Positions 1-9,440 of a stretch of DNA of 64,000 nt are shown piece after piece. The position numbers and the translations under genes are program-made. The notes beneath the pieces are model-generated. The model saw only the letters and a program-made list of their open reading frames with translations. It did not search any database and was not told the DNA's origin. The DNA lies in assembly GCA_001898625.1 (NCBI GenBank), contig MKUP01000010.1, positions 124,001 through 188,000 of the forward strand. The letters are read 5' to 3'. Numbering within the stretch: the first letter of the stretch is position 1; every line of letters starts with the position of its first letter. The stretch comes from Burkholderiales bacterium 67-32 (lineage in GTDB: Bacteria; Pseudomonadota; Gammaproteobacteria; Burkholderiales; Burkholderiaceae_B).

Positions 1-293
1 ACGCCGGCGGCGCCGTCGTAGTTGCCGCCGGCCGGCACCGAGTCCAGGTGCGATCCGGTCATGACGCGGGGTGCCTGCCGATCCCGGCCGGGCAGCGTCA
101 GGTACAGATTCAGCGCGGCGTCGCGCGCGATCTCCAGATCCAGCACGCGGGCCAGGCGCACGGCCTCGTCATGCGCGCTTTGTTCCCCCGGGCCGTAGGC
201 ATCGCGCGTGATGCCCACGCCGTCGTGGCCGTCGCGGCGTAGCTGCGCGAACAGCGCCGCGGCCAGCGCGAGGTCGGGCGGCGGGACGTTCAT
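1..293 (-). CDS. M20-family amidohydrolase (hydantoinase/carbamoylase type), C-terminal part outside window
   Basis: Only the first 97 codons are in the window; the gene runs off the left edge. The N-terminus ends in GSHLDSVPAGGNYDGAAG, the metal-binding signature of the M20 hydantoinase/N-carbamoyl-amino-acid amidohydrolase group, in which the His and the second Asp bind the di-metal centre. These enzymes hydrolyse N-carbamoyl amino acids, ureido acids or related amides. The ATG overlaps the stop of the upstream maleate-isomerase-like gene by 4 nt (ATGA), so the two are probably translationally coupled. The exact substrate cannot be told from this fragment. Confidence 0.85.
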   Translation of the reverse strand, partial: MNVPPPDLALAAALFAQLRRDGHDGVGITRDAYGPGEQSAHDEAVRLARVLDLEIARDAALNLYLTLPGRDRQAPRVMTGSHLDSVPAGGNYDGAAG

Positions 294-1078
294 CGCGCGG
301 ACGGCAGCGCGTAGCTGGATTCGTCGATGGGATCGAGCTGGTGCTCCAGCAGCGTGCCATGGCCGCTGATGGACGTGCGCAGGCCCAGGAGGCGCAGGCA
401 GGCCCAGAAGCATGCCTGGTTGCTGGTCACGACCGGCTTGCCCAGTTCGCGCTCGATTTCGGCGATGACGTCGAAGGTGGCGAGGTTGGTGCACGAGATG
501 AAGATGGCGTCGGCGTCGGGCCGGTCGATCGCGCGGGCCAGCCGGAACACCATCTCGGGCGGCACGCGGCCGATGCCGCGCCGTTCCTCCTGGGTTTCAC
601 CCAGGCGCAGGCCTTGCAGCGTCAGCACGTCGAAGCCGTAGTCGCGCAGGAATTTGTCCTCGCTCTCGTTGACGAAATCGACGTAGGGCGTGCCCACCGC
701 GATCTTGCGGGCACCCAGCGCGCGCAGCGCGGCCACGACCGCGCCGGCGGTGGCGATGGCGGGTGTGCCGGTGCGCTGGCTCATGTTGCGGATCAGTTCC
801 GGCAGCGGGCAGATGATCGAGCCCGAGGTGCAGCCGTAGGCCACCACGTCGACCTCGGCCGTGGCCAGTTCGTCGGCGGCGCCGTTCACCGCCTCGGCCA
901 TCTTGTAGTAGGACTCCTCGGTGGCGGGGCCCAGCAGCATGGCGCGGGCGGTGTGGATGGTCACGCCCTCGGGCGCGAGGCGCCAGAATTCGGGTTCGTT
1001 GACGGTGTTGGTGGAAGGCACGATCAGGCCGATCTTGGCCTTCCAGCCGTAGGGGCTATACATGGCGACTGCTTTCAT
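290..1078 (-). CDS. Maleate cis-trans isomerase / arylmalonate decarboxylase family protein
   Basis: 262 aa, the usual length for the maleate isomerase branch of the Asp/Glu racemase superfamily. These enzymes work without cofactor, using two cysteines on opposite sides of the active site. Both are visible: Cys83 in YGCTSGS and Cys196 in SCTNLA. PSTNTVNEPE (residues 21-30) fits the substrate carboxylate-binding loop. Family reactions include maleate to fumarate, malonate decarboxylation and hydantoin racemisation. It lies in a minus-strand operon with an aldolase, a creatininase-like protein and an M20 amidase, so a role in breakdown of an N-containing dicarboxylic compound is likely but not proven. 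Confidence 0.8.
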   Translation of the reverse strand: MKAVAMYSPYGWKAKIGLIVPSTNTVNEPEFWRLAPEGVTIHTARAMLLGPATEESYYKMAEAVNGAADELATAEVDVVAYGCTSGSIICPLPELIRNMSQRTGTPAIATAGAVVAALRALGARKIAVGTPYVDFVNESEDKFLRDYGFDVLTLQGLRLGETQEERRGIGRVPPEMVFRLARAIDRPDADAIFISCTNLATFDVIAEIERELGKPVVTSNQACFWACLRLLGLRTSISGHGTLLEHQLDPIDESSYALPSAR

Positions 1079-1111
1079 CGAAGACTCCTGGTCTATGAAG
1101 GAATGGGTGGG

Positions 1112-1894
1112 TCAGCGGCCCGCCCCGCGCTTGAGTTCCTGAGCGGCCGAGCTGAAGGTGTTGAACAGCGCCGCGGCATCGTTGGCATAGGGCATCCAGC
1201 GGATGCCGCGGCTTATCCATTCGGCGGCGCTGGCCGGGTCCTGGCAACTGAAGCCCCAGGGCACGTCGTGGCGCTGGCAGGTGGCGATGACGTGCTCGGT
1301 GGCCTCGACCATGCGCGCATGCTTCATGTCGCCGGGCACGCCCAGCGCCTGCGACAGGTCGTCGGGGCCGATCATCACGGCGTCCAGCCCCGGCACGCGG
1401 CAGATGGCGTCCAGGTTGTCCAGGCCGCGCTGCGACTCCATCATGGCCACGGTCAGCGTGTGCTCGTTCATGGCCTGGATCTGCTCCAGCGGCCGGCTCA
1501 GCCGGACGTAGTCGGTGTGCGGGCCGCGCATGTTCAGGATGCGTTCGCCGCGCGGGTGGTACTTGGTGGCGCGCAGGATGGACTCGAGCTGTTCGGCCGT
1601 TTCCACGTTGGGCAGCAGGAGGCCCATCGCGCCGGCGTCCAGCGGCCGTGTGTAGTCGTGCGGCTGCATGCCCGCCGGCCGCACGATGGGCACGATGCCG
1701 GCTTCGCGCGCGACCAGGCACAGCGTGCCGACCTCGGCGATGGTGAAGTCGCTGTGCTCCATCTCGATCAACACGAAGTCCAGGCCCGTCACGGCCAGCA
1801 GCTTCATGAAGCGCGGATGGTGTACCAGCGTGGCCCAGGTGCCGAAGGCCGGCTTGCCGGCCTGCCAGAGCGCTTTCAGCGGATTGGTGCGCAT
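1112..1894 (-). CDS. HpcH/HpaI family aldolase
   Basis: 260 aa TIM-barrel class II aldolase of the 2,4-dihydroxyhept-2-ene-1,7-dioate aldolase family, which cleaves or condenses pyruvate-type donors with aldehydes. Visible residues match the family: His47 in IEMEHSD, Arg72 in VRPAG, metal ligands Glu153 (MMESQRG) and Asp179 (IGPDDLS), and the GVPG loop. The start was set at the ATG that gives MRTNPLKALW, a normal HpaI N-terminus and 10 nt beyond the preceding stop; the open frame extends upstream but that part has no family similarity. It belongs to the operon that runs from the Bug genes to the M20 amidase. Confidence 0.88.
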   Translation of the reverse strand: MRTNPLKALWQAGKPAFGTWATLVHHPRFMKLLAVTGLDFVLIEMEHSDFTIAEVGTLCLVAREAGIVPIVRPAGMQPHDYTRPLDAGAMGLLLPNVETAEQLESILRATKYHPRGERILNMRGPHTDYVRLSRPLEQIQAMNEHTLTVAMMESQRGLDNLDAICRVPGLDAVMIGPDDLSQALGVPGDMKHARMVEATEHVIATCQRHDVPWGFSCQDPASAAEWISRGIRWMPYANDAAALFNTFSSAAQELKRGAGR

Positions 1895-1904
1895 GGCCCG
1901 CCCC

Positions 1905-2684
1905 CTATGCCTGGAACGACATCTGGCTGAACTTCCTGGCAGCCTCGGCCAGGTAGTCCACCGCGGCGTTCCAGACCTGATGCCCCTGCTCGGCGGTGGC
2001 GCCGGTCGGGTCGCCCTGGGTGCCGATGGGCGCGTAGTCGCTGATGTCGCTGAACACCGAGAAACTCGACTTGCCCAGGCTGACCTTGCCGCTGGACACC
2101 GTCTTGACGCCATCGACGAAGGGGCGCAGCGATTCGGTGGCCTGGGCGCGGTCCATGAAGACCAGCTCGGGGCACTTGGCCAGCGCCACCGAGGTCACCA
2201 TTTCCGAGGCGTGGCCCGAGGGCGACTTCCTGGTCTTGAATTCGACGCCGCCGACGTCGCGCATCACCGTGAAGACGTCGATGGTGCCGCCCACCGCGCC
2301 GTGGCGCCGGCGCAGGTTGCGGCAGACGCTTTCGATGGGGCCGAGCGAACCGGCATGGATGTTGACGAACATGAAGTGGCGAAAACCCTGGCCGGCCAAG
2401 CCGTCGCACATTTCGTCCAGGTAGCGTTCGAGCGTGGCCATCGACACCGACAGCGTACCGGGATAGTCCAGGAACATGGCCGAATAGTTGACCGGGACGA
2501 TGGGCGTCACGGCCAGGCCCGTTAGCGCGCCGACCTCGGTGGCGATCATCTCGCACAGCCGCAGTTCCGTGCCCGTGGCCAGGTGCGAGCCGTACTGCTC
2601 GGTGGCACCCACCGGGATCAGCAGGGTGTCGTGATTCTTGAGGTAGGCGCGGATGTCCGCGTAGGTGCTGTGGTCGGTTCTCAT
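1905..2684 (-). CDS. Creatininase family protein with altered metal-site residues
   Basis: 259 aa, normal length for the creatininase/FAPy-deformylase amidohydrolase family, which opens amides and cyclic ureas with a two-metal site. The framework is clear: VGATEQYGSH, LDYPGT, NIHAGS, GHASEMVTS. Compared with the canonical EQHGPHLP..TD, NGHGGN and HAGExxTS motifs, Glu29, His110 and Glu161 are kept. The canonical His is Tyr31 and the canonical Asp is Glu40. This could mean a changed metal site, a different reaction or reduced activity. It sits between the aldolase and the Bug genes in the same operon. Confidence 0.8.
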   Translation of the reverse strand: MRTDHSTYADIRAYLKNHDTLLIPVGATEQYGSHLATGTELRLCEMIATEVGALTGLAVTPIVPVNYSAMFLDYPGTLSVSMATLERYLDEMCDGLAGQGFRHFMFVNIHAGSLGPIESVCRNLRRRHGAVGGTIDVFTVMRDVGGVEFKTRKSPSGHASEMVTSVALAKCPELVFMDRAQATESLRPFVDGVKTVSSGKVSLGKSSFSVFSDISDYAPIGTQGDPTGATAEQGHQVWNAAVDYLAEAARKFSQMSFQA

Positions 2685-2738
2685 GAAGCGTTCGTCTCGT
2701 TCAAGGATGGCGGAAGGACCGCCGTTGGGGTGAAGGGG

Positions 2739-3695
2739 TCATTGGTTCCAGGGCTTGGCCTTCCACAGCTCGCGCAGCGAGGTGTCCAGCCGCCGCAGGC
2801 TGCTCAGGTATTCCTGCGGCGGCAGGTAACGCACCGGCAGGAAGGATTTCTGCGCGCGGTCCAGGAACACCGGGTCGGCGGCACACGTGCGGATGGCGTC
2901 GGACAGCGTCTTGACCACCTCGCGGGGCATGCCCTTGGGGCCGGCGAAACCGCGCATGGAGCCGGCCACGATGTCGTAGCCGGCTTCCTTGAAGGTGGGC
3001 AGCTCGGCGGCCACGGATGAGCGGGCATCGCTCATCACGCCCAGGATGCGCCACGGCGATCCGTTGCGGAAACTCACGGCCTCGTCCACGTTGGCCATGG
3101 TGGTGTCGATCACCTTGCCCAGCAGCGCGGTGCGGGCGGGCGCCGCGCCCTGGAACGGCACCGGGGTCAGCTCGATGCCGGCCGACTGCTCCAGCAACAG
3201 GAGCGCGATGTGCCCGGCCGAGCCCACGCCCTGCGTGCCCACGGTGACGCTGCCGGGCTTCGCCTTGGCCGCGCGGACCAGATCCTGGATGGTGTGGATG
3301 CCGCTGTCGGCGTGCACGCTGATCGTGCCCGGCGCGTCGGCCACGGCGCCCAGGAAATCGAAGCTCGCGACGGTGTAGCGGGTCTGGCGCTCGATGGGGA
3401 TGCTGACCACGCCGGGCGTGTTGACGATGCCCAGGGTATAGCCGTCGGGCGCGGCCGTGGCCAGGGCCGCCAGGCCGATGTCGCCGCTCGCGCCCGGGCG
3501 GTTGGTGACGACGATGGTGGCGCCCTTGATCTGGCTCTCCATGCACTGGGCGACGGTGCGCGCGGTCAGGTCGGTGCCGGCGCCCGCGCTGAACGGCACG
3601 ATCATGGTGATGGGACGGTCGGGGTAGCCGGCGTGCGCGGCGCAGGCGCCGGCCAGCGCGAAGGTGGAAAGCAGGAAGCGAAGGGCGGTTTTCAT
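2739..3695 (-). CDS. Bug family tripartite tricarboxylate transporter substrate-binding protein (copy 1)
   Basis: 318 aa periplasmic binding protein of the Bug/TctC family. The start is the ATG giving MKTALRFLLSTFALAG, a typical signal peptide cut after AHA-G. After it come YPDRPITMIVPFSAGAGTD and the NRPGASG and PDGYTLG loops that form the carboxylate-binding site in known Bug structures. It probably captures an organic acid or amide for the downstream enzymes. No TctA/TctB membrane genes are nearby, as is common for Bug proteins. Its closest relative in the window is the next gene upstream (same ending, PWNQ), so the pair looks like a tandem duplication. Confidence 0.92.
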   Translation of the reverse strand: MKTALRFLLSTFALAGACAAHAGYPDRPITMIVPFSAGAGTDLTARTVAQCMESQIKGATIVVTNRPGASGDIGLAALATAAPDGYTLGIVNTPGVVSIPIERQTRYTVASFDFLGAVADAPGTISVHADSGIHTIQDLVRAAKAKPGSVTVGTQGVGSAGHIALLLLEQSAGIELTPVPFQGAAPARTALLGKVIDTTMANVDEAVSFRNGSPWRILGVMSDARSSVAAELPTFKEAGYDIVAGSMRGFAGPKGMPREVVKTLSDAIRTCAADPVFLDRAQKSFLPVRYLPPQEYLSSLRRLDTSLRELWKAKPWNQ

Positions 3696-3733
3696 GGAGG
3701 CGGTCCGGTGCGTGGGAAACGAGGAGGTCGGCA

Positions 3734-4684
3734 TCATTGATTCCAGGGCGAAGCCGCCCACAGTTTCTCGAACCGGCCCTGCATGCCCGTCAGCAGGAGC
3801 GAGTAGTCGTCGCGCGGCAGGTAGCGGACGTTCTGCTCGGCCCCCTTGGCCGCCTGGCGGAAGTCGGGATCGTTGATGGCCTTGTCCACCAGCGCGGACA
3901 GCGCCTTGAGCGTTTCCGGCGGCGTGCCGCGCGGCGCGCCCAGCCCGCGCAGCGACCCGCTTTCGATGGGATAACCGGCCTCGGCGAAGGTGGGCAGGTC
4001 CGCCGCCATGGGTGAACGGGTGGGCGCCATCTGGCCCAGGATGCGCCACTGCTTGCCCTTGGAGAAACCCAGGGCCTCGCCCAGGTTGGCGGTGCCGATG
4101 TCGATGTGGCCGCCCAGTAGCGCCGTGGCGACGTCCGCCGTGCCCTTGAAGGGCACGTGCCGCAGTTGTATGCCGGCGGCCTGTTCCAGCAGCAGCATGG
4201 AAATGTGGCCGGCCGAGCCCACGCCGGCCGTGCCGTAGGTCAGCGTCCCGGGCGCCTTGCGGGCCGCTTCCACCAGGTCCTGGACGCCGCGCAGGGGGCT
4301 GTCCCCGCGCACGCTCAGGGTGCCGGGGTCGTCCACGATGTTGGCGACCACGTCGAAGCTGGACAGGCTGAACTGCGCCCGGCGTTCGATGGGGATGGTC
4401 AGCACGTTGGGCGTATTGAGGATGGACAGCGTGTAGCCGTCGGGCGCTGCGTTGGCCACCGAGGCCATGCCGATCTCGCCGCCGGCGCCGGCGCGGTTCA
4501 CCACCACGACGCTGCGGCCCGCATGCTTCTCCATGGTGCGCGCCAGGAGGCGGGCGGTCAGATCGGTGCCGGCGCCGGCCGAGAACGGCACCACGATGGT
4601 GATCGGTCGGTCCGGGTAGGCATGGGCCGGCAGGGCAACTGCCAGGGCCAGCGCGGCCGCCGCTAGAAAGGAGGGGGTCTTCAT
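3734..4684 (-). CDS. Bug family tripartite tricarboxylate transporter substrate-binding protein (copy 2)
   Basis: 316 aa, first gene of the minus-strand catabolic operon. The chosen ATG gives MKTPSFLAAAALALAVALPAHA, a clear signal peptide; an upstream ATG would add 28 residues with no signal character. It keeps YPDRPITIVVPFSAGAGTD, NRAGAGG and PDGYTLS. It is collinear with copy 1 over its whole length, including IPIER and the PWNQ C-terminus. The divergence is large enough for different ligand specificity. It faces a LysR gene across a 308-bp AT-rich control region. Confidence 0.92.
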   Translation of the reverse strand: MKTPSFLAAAALALAVALPAHAYPDRPITIVVPFSAGAGTDLTARLLARTMEKHAGRSVVVVNRAGAGGEIGMASVANAAPDGYTLSILNTPNVLTIPIERRAQFSLSSFDVVANIVDDPGTLSVRGDSPLRGVQDLVEAARKAPGTLTYGTAGVGSAGHISMLLLEQAAGIQLRHVPFKGTADVATALLGGHIDIGTANLGEALGFSKGKQWRILGQMAPTRSPMAADLPTFAEAGYPIESGSLRGLGAPRGTPPETLKALSALVDKAINDPDFRQAAKGAEQNVRYLPRDDYSLLLTGMQGRFEKLWAASPWNQ

Positions 4685-4992
4685 ACCTGCTGTTCCATTC
4701 AAGAGAGAGGGGTGGCGTACGCGGGATTGCGTGCCGTCTCCTGGGTTATCAAGCAAGTGCTGTGCCATGAAGTAGATTGAAATTGATGGAAGTTGAATTT
4801 ATTTATCTTGTTTTAATTGTTTTTAGATGAAGTTGTGCCCACTGGAAGTTCCAGTGTCAGGGGATGCCAGGTTTGAGCGGGACATGCCCGGGCAGGCATC
4901 CAAGGCACTCATGGTATAAACAAAAATCCTTAGACGAAAACGCTTTGTTTTTCGTCTGAGGTCAAATTTTTTCGATCAATTGGGGGTGAGAC
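4685..4992. promoter_or_regulatory. Divergent control region between the Bug operon and the LysR gene
   Basis: A 308-bp gap with no gene. It is much richer in A+T than its surroundings, especially 4,780-4,990. It must hold the promoters of both the Bug-led operon (leftwards) and the LysR gene (rightwards). The clearest structure is an inverted repeat at 4,929-4,960, listed separately. A Shine-Dalgarno-like GGGGGTGAG lies just before the LysR start. Confidence 0.6.
4929..4960. promoter_or_regulatory. Inverted repeat, candidate LysR operator
   Basis: Arms CTTAGACGAAAA (4,929-4,940) and TTTTCGTCTGAG (4,949-4,960) pair at 11 of 12 positions around an 8-nt centre. It ends 32 bp before the GTG of the divergent LysR gene. 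LysR-type regulators usually bind imperfect dyads in such intergenic regions. A terminator is unlikely because no transcript is expected to enter from either side. Confidence 0.5.
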
Positions 4993-5910
4993 GTGCTGCG
5001 CGAGCTGAAGACGTTTCTCGCAGTCGTGCGCTGGGGCACGTTCGCGGCGGCGGGATCCCGCATCGGCCTGACGCAATCGGCCGTCAGCGCCCAGATGCAG
5101 CGCCTGGAAGAGGCGCTGGGCGCGCCGCTGTTCACCCGGACCGGGCGCTCGGCCACGCTGAACGAGGCGGGCGAGGAAGCGGTGGAGATGGCCCGCCAGA
5201 TCGTCGGACTGTTCGACGAACTGGCGGTGCGGGTGACCAGCCGCGAGCTGCGCGGCACGGTCAGGATGGGGGCGATCCAGACTGCCCAGGTGGGCATGCT
5301 GCCGGCGGCGCTGGGCATCCTGCGGGACCGGCATCCCCTGGTGTCGGTGCGGTTGGTGCATGGTTCGTCGCTGTTCCTGATCGGCCAGGTCGACAGCGGC
5401 GAGCTGGACGCCGCGCTGATGATCGCGCCGCCCTTCATGCTGCCGCGGGAACTGCTATGGCAGCCGCTGGTACGCGAACCCTTCGTCCTGGCGGTGCCGG
5501 GGGACGTTCCCGGCGAGGACTGGCGCCAGTTGCTGGCCGCCCACCCCTTCATCCGCTACGACCGTGCGTCGTTCGGCGGGCGAGGGGTCGAGCATTTCCT
5601 GCGGCGGCACGACCAGCAGGTCGAGGCCATGCTGGACATCGAGGACGTGGATGCCATGGTGGCGATGGTGGCGGCCGGGCTGGGCGTGTCGCTGGTGCCG
5701 ATCACGCGCCGGAACTGCCTGCCGCCGGGCGTGCGGGCGGTCTCGCTGGGCAAGGACATTTTCCACCGCGAACTGGGCCTGGTCATGCCCCGGGAGCCCC
5801 GGCGGCGCGAATTGCTGAACGTGCTGCGCGAGTGCCTGGAGGTCGCGGCCCAGCCCCACGCGGCCGAGAGCGAGGCGCTGGCGCGCCCGCCCCGGCCTGT
5901 TTCTCAATAG
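4993..5910 (+). CDS. LysR-type transcriptional regulator
   Basis: 305 aa with the usual LysR order. The winged HTH spans about residues 1-60 ([40 protein letters not shown], split here as a family signature), followed by a periplasmic-binding-like effector domain from about 90 to 290. The start is GTG, with GGGGGTGAG immediately upstream. It is divergent from the Bug/creatininase/aldolase operon and is probably its regulator, sensing a pathway substrate. Its 3' end overlaps the convergent ppsR gene by 7 bp. Confidence 0.92.
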   Translation: MLRELKTFLAVVRWGTFAAAGSRIGLTQSAVSAQMQRLEEALGAPLFTRTGRSATLNEAGEEAVEMARQIVGLFDELAVRVTSRELRGTVRMGAIQTAQVGMLPAALGILRDRHPLVSVRLVHGSSLFLIGQVDSGELDAALMIAPPFMLPRELLWQPLVREPFVLAVPGDVPGEDWRQLLAAHPFIRYDRASFGGRGVEHFLRRHDQQVEAMLDIEDVDAMVAMVAAGLGVSLVPITRRNCLPPGVRAVSLGKDIFHRELGLVMPREPRRRELLNVLRECLEVAAQPHAAESEALARPPRPVSQ

Positions 5911-6752
5911 AAGCGGCCTTCCAGCCCGATCTTCTGCAGCACCGTGGTCGAGATTTCCTCTATCGACTTGGTGGTGGTCGACAGCCAGCGGATGCTTTCC
6001 CGCCGCATCAGTTTCTCGGCCTCGGCCACCTCGTAGCGGCACTGTTCCAGCGACGCGTAGCGGCTGTCGGGACGGCGTTCGTGGCGGACCTCGGCCAGGC
6101 GCTCGGGCTGGATGGTCAGCCCGAACAGCTTGTTGCGGTGGGGCAGGATGGCCGAGGGCAGGGCGTCGCGCTCGAAATCGTCGGGGATCAGCGGCACATT
6201 GGCGGCCTTGATGCCGTACTGCATGGCCAGGTACAGGCTGGTGGGCGTCTTGCCGCAGCGCGACACGCCCACCAGGATCACGTCGGCCTGCTCCAGGCCC
6301 TTGATGAACTGCCCGTCGTCGTGCGCCAGGCTGAAGTTGATGGCCTCGATCCGGCTCTGGTACTGCTTGGTGTTGGCCATGTTGTGCGAGCGGCCGATCG
6401 AATGGCTGGACTTGATGTTCAGTTCCTGCTCGATGGGCTCGACGAAGGTCGAGAACAGGTCCAGGAACAGGCCGTTGGCCTGGCGGACGCGGGTGTTGAT
6501 CTCGGAATTGACCAGGGTGCTGAAGACGATGGGGCGCTGCCCGTCCGCGGTGAAGGCGGCGTCGATCCGGGCCGCCACGTCGGCGGCCTTGTCGACCGAA
6601 TCAATGAAAGGAAGCCTGATATGGCGGAAGCGGGCGTTCTCGAACTGGGCCAGGACCGAATGGGCGAAGGTCTCGGCGGTGATGCCGGTGCCGTCGGAAA
6701 CCACGAAGACGGTGCGCAGGTACGAATTCGCGGCGGGGGCGGGTTGAGGCAT
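5904..6752 (-). CDS. ppsR: PEP synthase regulatory protein (bifunctional kinase/pyrophosphorylase)
   Basis: 282 aa, standard length for the PSRP (DUF299) family. It inactivates PEP synthase by ADP-dependent phosphorylation of a Thr next to the catalytic His and reactivates it by Pi-dependent dephosphorylation. The P-loop-like GVSRCGKT is at residues 162-169, and the N-terminal [12 protein letters not shown] signature is present. It is divergent from ppsA, its target, across 233 bp, the usual arrangement in beta- and gammaproteobacteria. The start ATG gives [10 protein letters not shown]; nothing is unusual. Confidence 0.95.
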   Translation of the reverse strand: MPQPAPAANSYLRTVFVVSDGTGITAETFAHSVLAQFENARFRHIRLPFIDSVDKAADVAARIDAAFTADGQRPIVFSTLVNSEINTRVRQANGLFLDLFSTFVEPIEQELNIKSSHSIGRSHNMANTKQYQSRIEAINFSLAHDDGQFIKGLEQADVILVGVSRCGKTPTSLYLAMQYGIKAANVPLIPDDFERDALPSAILPHRNKLFGLTIQPERLAEVRHERRPDSRYASLEQCRYEVAEAEKLMRRESIRWLSTTTKSIEEISTTVLQKIGLEGRFY

Positions 6753-6985
6753 GGATTTCTCGCAAAAACGGGGTTTCCGGGGATGGGAAAGGCAAACGAA
6801 GCAAGCGATGTGCAGAAAGGCCGGCGGCCGGCGTACAATTCGAGGATTACCCCCCGGTTACGCATGGCGCACGCCCAAGGCTTTCGGAGCCCTGGGCCGC
6901 GGCGGAGGCGGGTTTGGCCAGCACACTACGCACCGCGCGTGTGCTCGCCAAACATGCTTTCTTGCCATTGTAATAGGGGACTTTC

Positions 6986-9349
6986 ATGTCTTATGTTGTG
7001 CCGTTCGAGCAGCTCCGCATGACGGATGTTGACTCGGTAGGAGGGAAGAACGCTTCACTAGGAGAGATGATCAGCCAACTGACCGGCGCCGGTGTCCGCG
7101 TGCCGGGCGGTTTTGCCACCACGGCAGAGGCTTTCCGCGATTTCCTGAAGGATTCGGGCCTGGATGCCCGGATCAGCGCGCGCCTGTCTTCCCTGAATCC
7201 GGAAGACGTGCGCGCACTGGCCGAAACCGGCGCGGAAATCCGGCAATGGATCGTCGACGCTCCGTTCTCGGCCCAGTTCGAGAAAGACATCCGTGAATCG
7301 TTCGCCAAGCTCGACGCCGACGGCAAGGGCTCGTTCGCCGTCCGTTCGTCCGCCACCGCCGAAGACCTGCCCGACGCTTCGTTCGCCGGCCAGCAGGAAA
7401 CCTTCCTGAACGTGGTCGGCGTCGACGATGTGCTGGACAAGATCCGCCACGTGTTCGCGTCGCTGTACAACGACCGCGCCATTTCGTATCGCGTGCACAA
7501 GGGCTATGCCCACGCCGACGTGGCCCTGTCCGCCGGCATCCAGCGCATGGTCCGCTCCGACACTGGCGCGGCCGGCGTCATGTTCACCCTCGACACCGAA
7601 TCGGGCTTCCCCGACGTCGTCTTCATCACCTCGTCCTACGGCCTGGGCGAAACGGTGGTGCAGGGCGCGGTCAACCCCGACGAGTTCTACGTCTTCAAGC
7701 CCACGCTGGAAGCCGGCCACTATCCCATCGTCAGCCGCCGCATCGGCTCCAAGCTGATCAAGATGGAATTCGACCCGGCCCGCACCGAAGGCCGCGCCGT
7801 GCGCACGGTCGACGTCGCGCCCGAGCTGCGCAACCGTTTCTCGCTGTCCGACGAAGACGTCATCGAGCTGGCGCGCTACGCCGTCATCATCGAGAAGCAC
7901 TACGCCCGTCCCATGGACATCGAGTGGGGCCGCGACGGCAACGACGGCAAGATCTACATCCTGCAGGCGCGTCCGGAAACCGTGAAGTCGCAGCAGTCCG
8001 GCAACGACGTGCAGCAGCGCTACCGCCTGAAGGCCACCGGCAACGTGCTGGTCACCGGCCGCGCCATCGGCCAGAAGATCGGCTCGGGCCCCGTGCGCCT
8101 GGTGGGCGACATCGCCGACATGGACAAGGTCCAGCCCGGCGATGTGCTGGTCACCGACATGACCGATCCCAACTGGGAACCTGTCATGAAGCGTGCCTCG
8201 GCCATCGTCACCAACCGCGGCGGCCGTACCTGCCACGCGGCCATCATCGCGCGCGAGCTGGGCATCCCGGCGGTCGTCGGCAGCGGCGACGCCACCGATG
8301 TCCTGAAGGATGGTGCCATGGTCACCGTGTCCTGCGCCGAAGGCGACGAGGGCCGGATCTACGACGGCCTGCTGGAAACCGAGGTCGAGGAAGTCCGCCG
8401 CGGCGAAATGCCCGCCATCGACGTCAAGATCATGATGAACGTGGGTAATCCGCAGCTCGCCTACGACTTTGCGCAGATCCCGAACGGCGGCGTGGGCCTG
8501 GCCCGCCTGGAATTCATCATCAACAACAACATCGGCATCCATCCCAAGGCCATCCTCGACTATCCGAATGTCGATAGCGACCTGAAGAAGGCGGTGGAAT
8601 CGGTGGCCCGCGGCTATGCCAGCCCGCGCGCGTTCTTCGTCGACAAGCTGGCCGAAGGCATCGCCACGATCGCGGCGGCGTTCTATCCCAAGTCCGTCAT
8701 CGTGCGCATGTCCGATTTCAAGTCGAACGAATACCGCAAGCTGATCGGCGGCTCGCGCTACGAGCCCGAGGAAGAGAATCCCATGCTGGGCTTCCGCGGC
8801 GCGTCGCGCTACATCGCCGAGGAATTCGCCGAATGCTTCCGCATGGAGTGCGAGGCGCTGCGCCGCGTGCGCCAGGACATGGGCCTGACCAACGTCGAGA
8901 TCATGGTTCCCTTCGTGCGCACGCTCAAGCAGGCCGAGCGCGTGGTGGGCCTGCTGGCCGACAACCAGCTCAAGCGCGGCGAGAACGGCCTGCGCCTGAT
9001 CATGATGTGCGAAGTGCCGTCCAACGCGGTGCTGGCCGAACAATTCCTGGAGCACTTCGACGGCTTCTCGATCGGTTCGAACGACCTGACCCAGCTCACC
9101 CTGGGTCTGGACCGCGACTCGGGCCTGGAACTGCTGGCCGCCGACTTCGACGAACGCGATCCGGCCGTCCAGGCGCTGCTGCAGCGGGCCATCGAGGCTT
9201 GCCTGAAGGCGGACAAGTACGTCGGCATCTGCGGCCAGGGTCCTTCCGACCACCCCGATTTCGCGGTATGGCTGAAGAACCAGGGGATCAAGTCGATCTC
9301 GCTGAACCCGGACACCGTGGTCGACACCTGGAAGAAGCTCGCTGAATAG
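6986..9349 (+). CDS. ppsA: Phosphoenolpyruvate synthase
   Basis: 787 aa, close to the 792 aa of E. coli PpsA. It converts pyruvate, ATP and water to PEP, AMP and phosphate for gluconeogenesis. The N-terminal ATP-grasp domain covers about residues 1-340 ([11 protein letters not shown] near the start). The swivelling phosphohistidine domain carries [14 protein letters not shown] with catalytic His417; the Thr two residues before it is the expected PpsR target. The C-terminal PEP/pyruvate TIM barrel ends with [11 protein letters not shown] and CGQGPSD. It is divergent from ppsR and followed by a dispersed repeat that begins at its stop codon. Confidence 0.97.
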   Translation: MSYVVPFEQLRMTDVDSVGGKNASLGEMISQLTGAGVRVPGGFATTAEAFRDFLKDSGLDARISARLSSLNPEDVRALAETGAEIRQWIVDAPFSAQFEKDIRESFAKLDADGKGSFAVRSSATAEDLPDASFAGQQETFLNVVGVDDVLDKIRHVFASLYNDRAISYRVHKGYAHADVALSAGIQRMVRSDTGAAGVMFTLDTESGFPDVVFITSSYGLGETVVQGAVNPDEFYVFKPTLEAGHYPIVSRRIGSKLIKMEFDPARTEGRAVRTVDVAPELRNRFSLSDEDVIELARYAVIIEKHYARPMDIEWGRDGNDGKIYILQARPETVKSQQSGNDVQQRYRLKATGNVLVTGRAIGQKIGSGPVRLVGDIADMDKVQPGDVLVTDMTDPNWEPVMKRASAIVTNRGGRTCHAAIIARELGIPAVVGSGDATDVLKDGAMVTVSCAEGDEGRIYDGLLETEVEEVRRGEMPAIDVKIMMNVGNPQLAYDFAQIPNGGVGLARLEFIINNNIGIHPKAILDYPNVDSDLKKAVESVARGYASPRAFFVDKLAEGIATIAAAFYPKSVIVRMSDFKSNEYRKLIGGSRYEPEEENPMLGFRGASRYIAEEFAECFRMECEALRRVRQDMGLTNVEIMVPFVRTLKQAERVVGLLADNQLKRGENGLRLIMMCEVPSNAVLAEQFLEHFDGFSIGSNDLTQLTLGLDRDSGLELLAADFDERDPAVQALLQRAIEACLKADKYVGICGQGPSDHPDFAVWLKNQGIKSISLNPDTVVDTWKKLAE

Positions 9350-9428
9350 GGTCCCCCCTATGCGCTGACTTGCCCCCCCTCAGGGGGGGGCGGCACGGGT
9401 GGACCGGCTGAGCCGGATCCCCTGTGCC
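9349..9428 (+). repeat. Dispersed GC-rich repeat, copy A
   Basis: About 80 bp starting at the ppsA stop. It contains a C-run/G-run hairpin (CCCCCCC CTCA GGGGGGGG) followed by CGGCAC, GGACCGGC and AGCCGGATCC blocks. A second copy on the other strand at 38,063-38,140 shares the same blocks in the same order. It lies between two convergent genes, where the hairpin could act as a bidirectional terminator, although there is no T-tract. It resembles a REP-type element rather than an insertion sequence. Confidence 0.7.
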
Positions 9429-9440
9429 CCAGGCGTTCTT

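Noticed and set aside
4929-4960. The inverted repeat as a rho-independent terminator
   Set aside because: It lies between two divergent genes, so no transcript should need stopping there; an operator is more plausible.
7058-9253. A 731-codon minus-strand open frame opposite ppsA
   Set aside because: Shadow of ppsA; the composition is Gly/His/Val-rich and matches no family.
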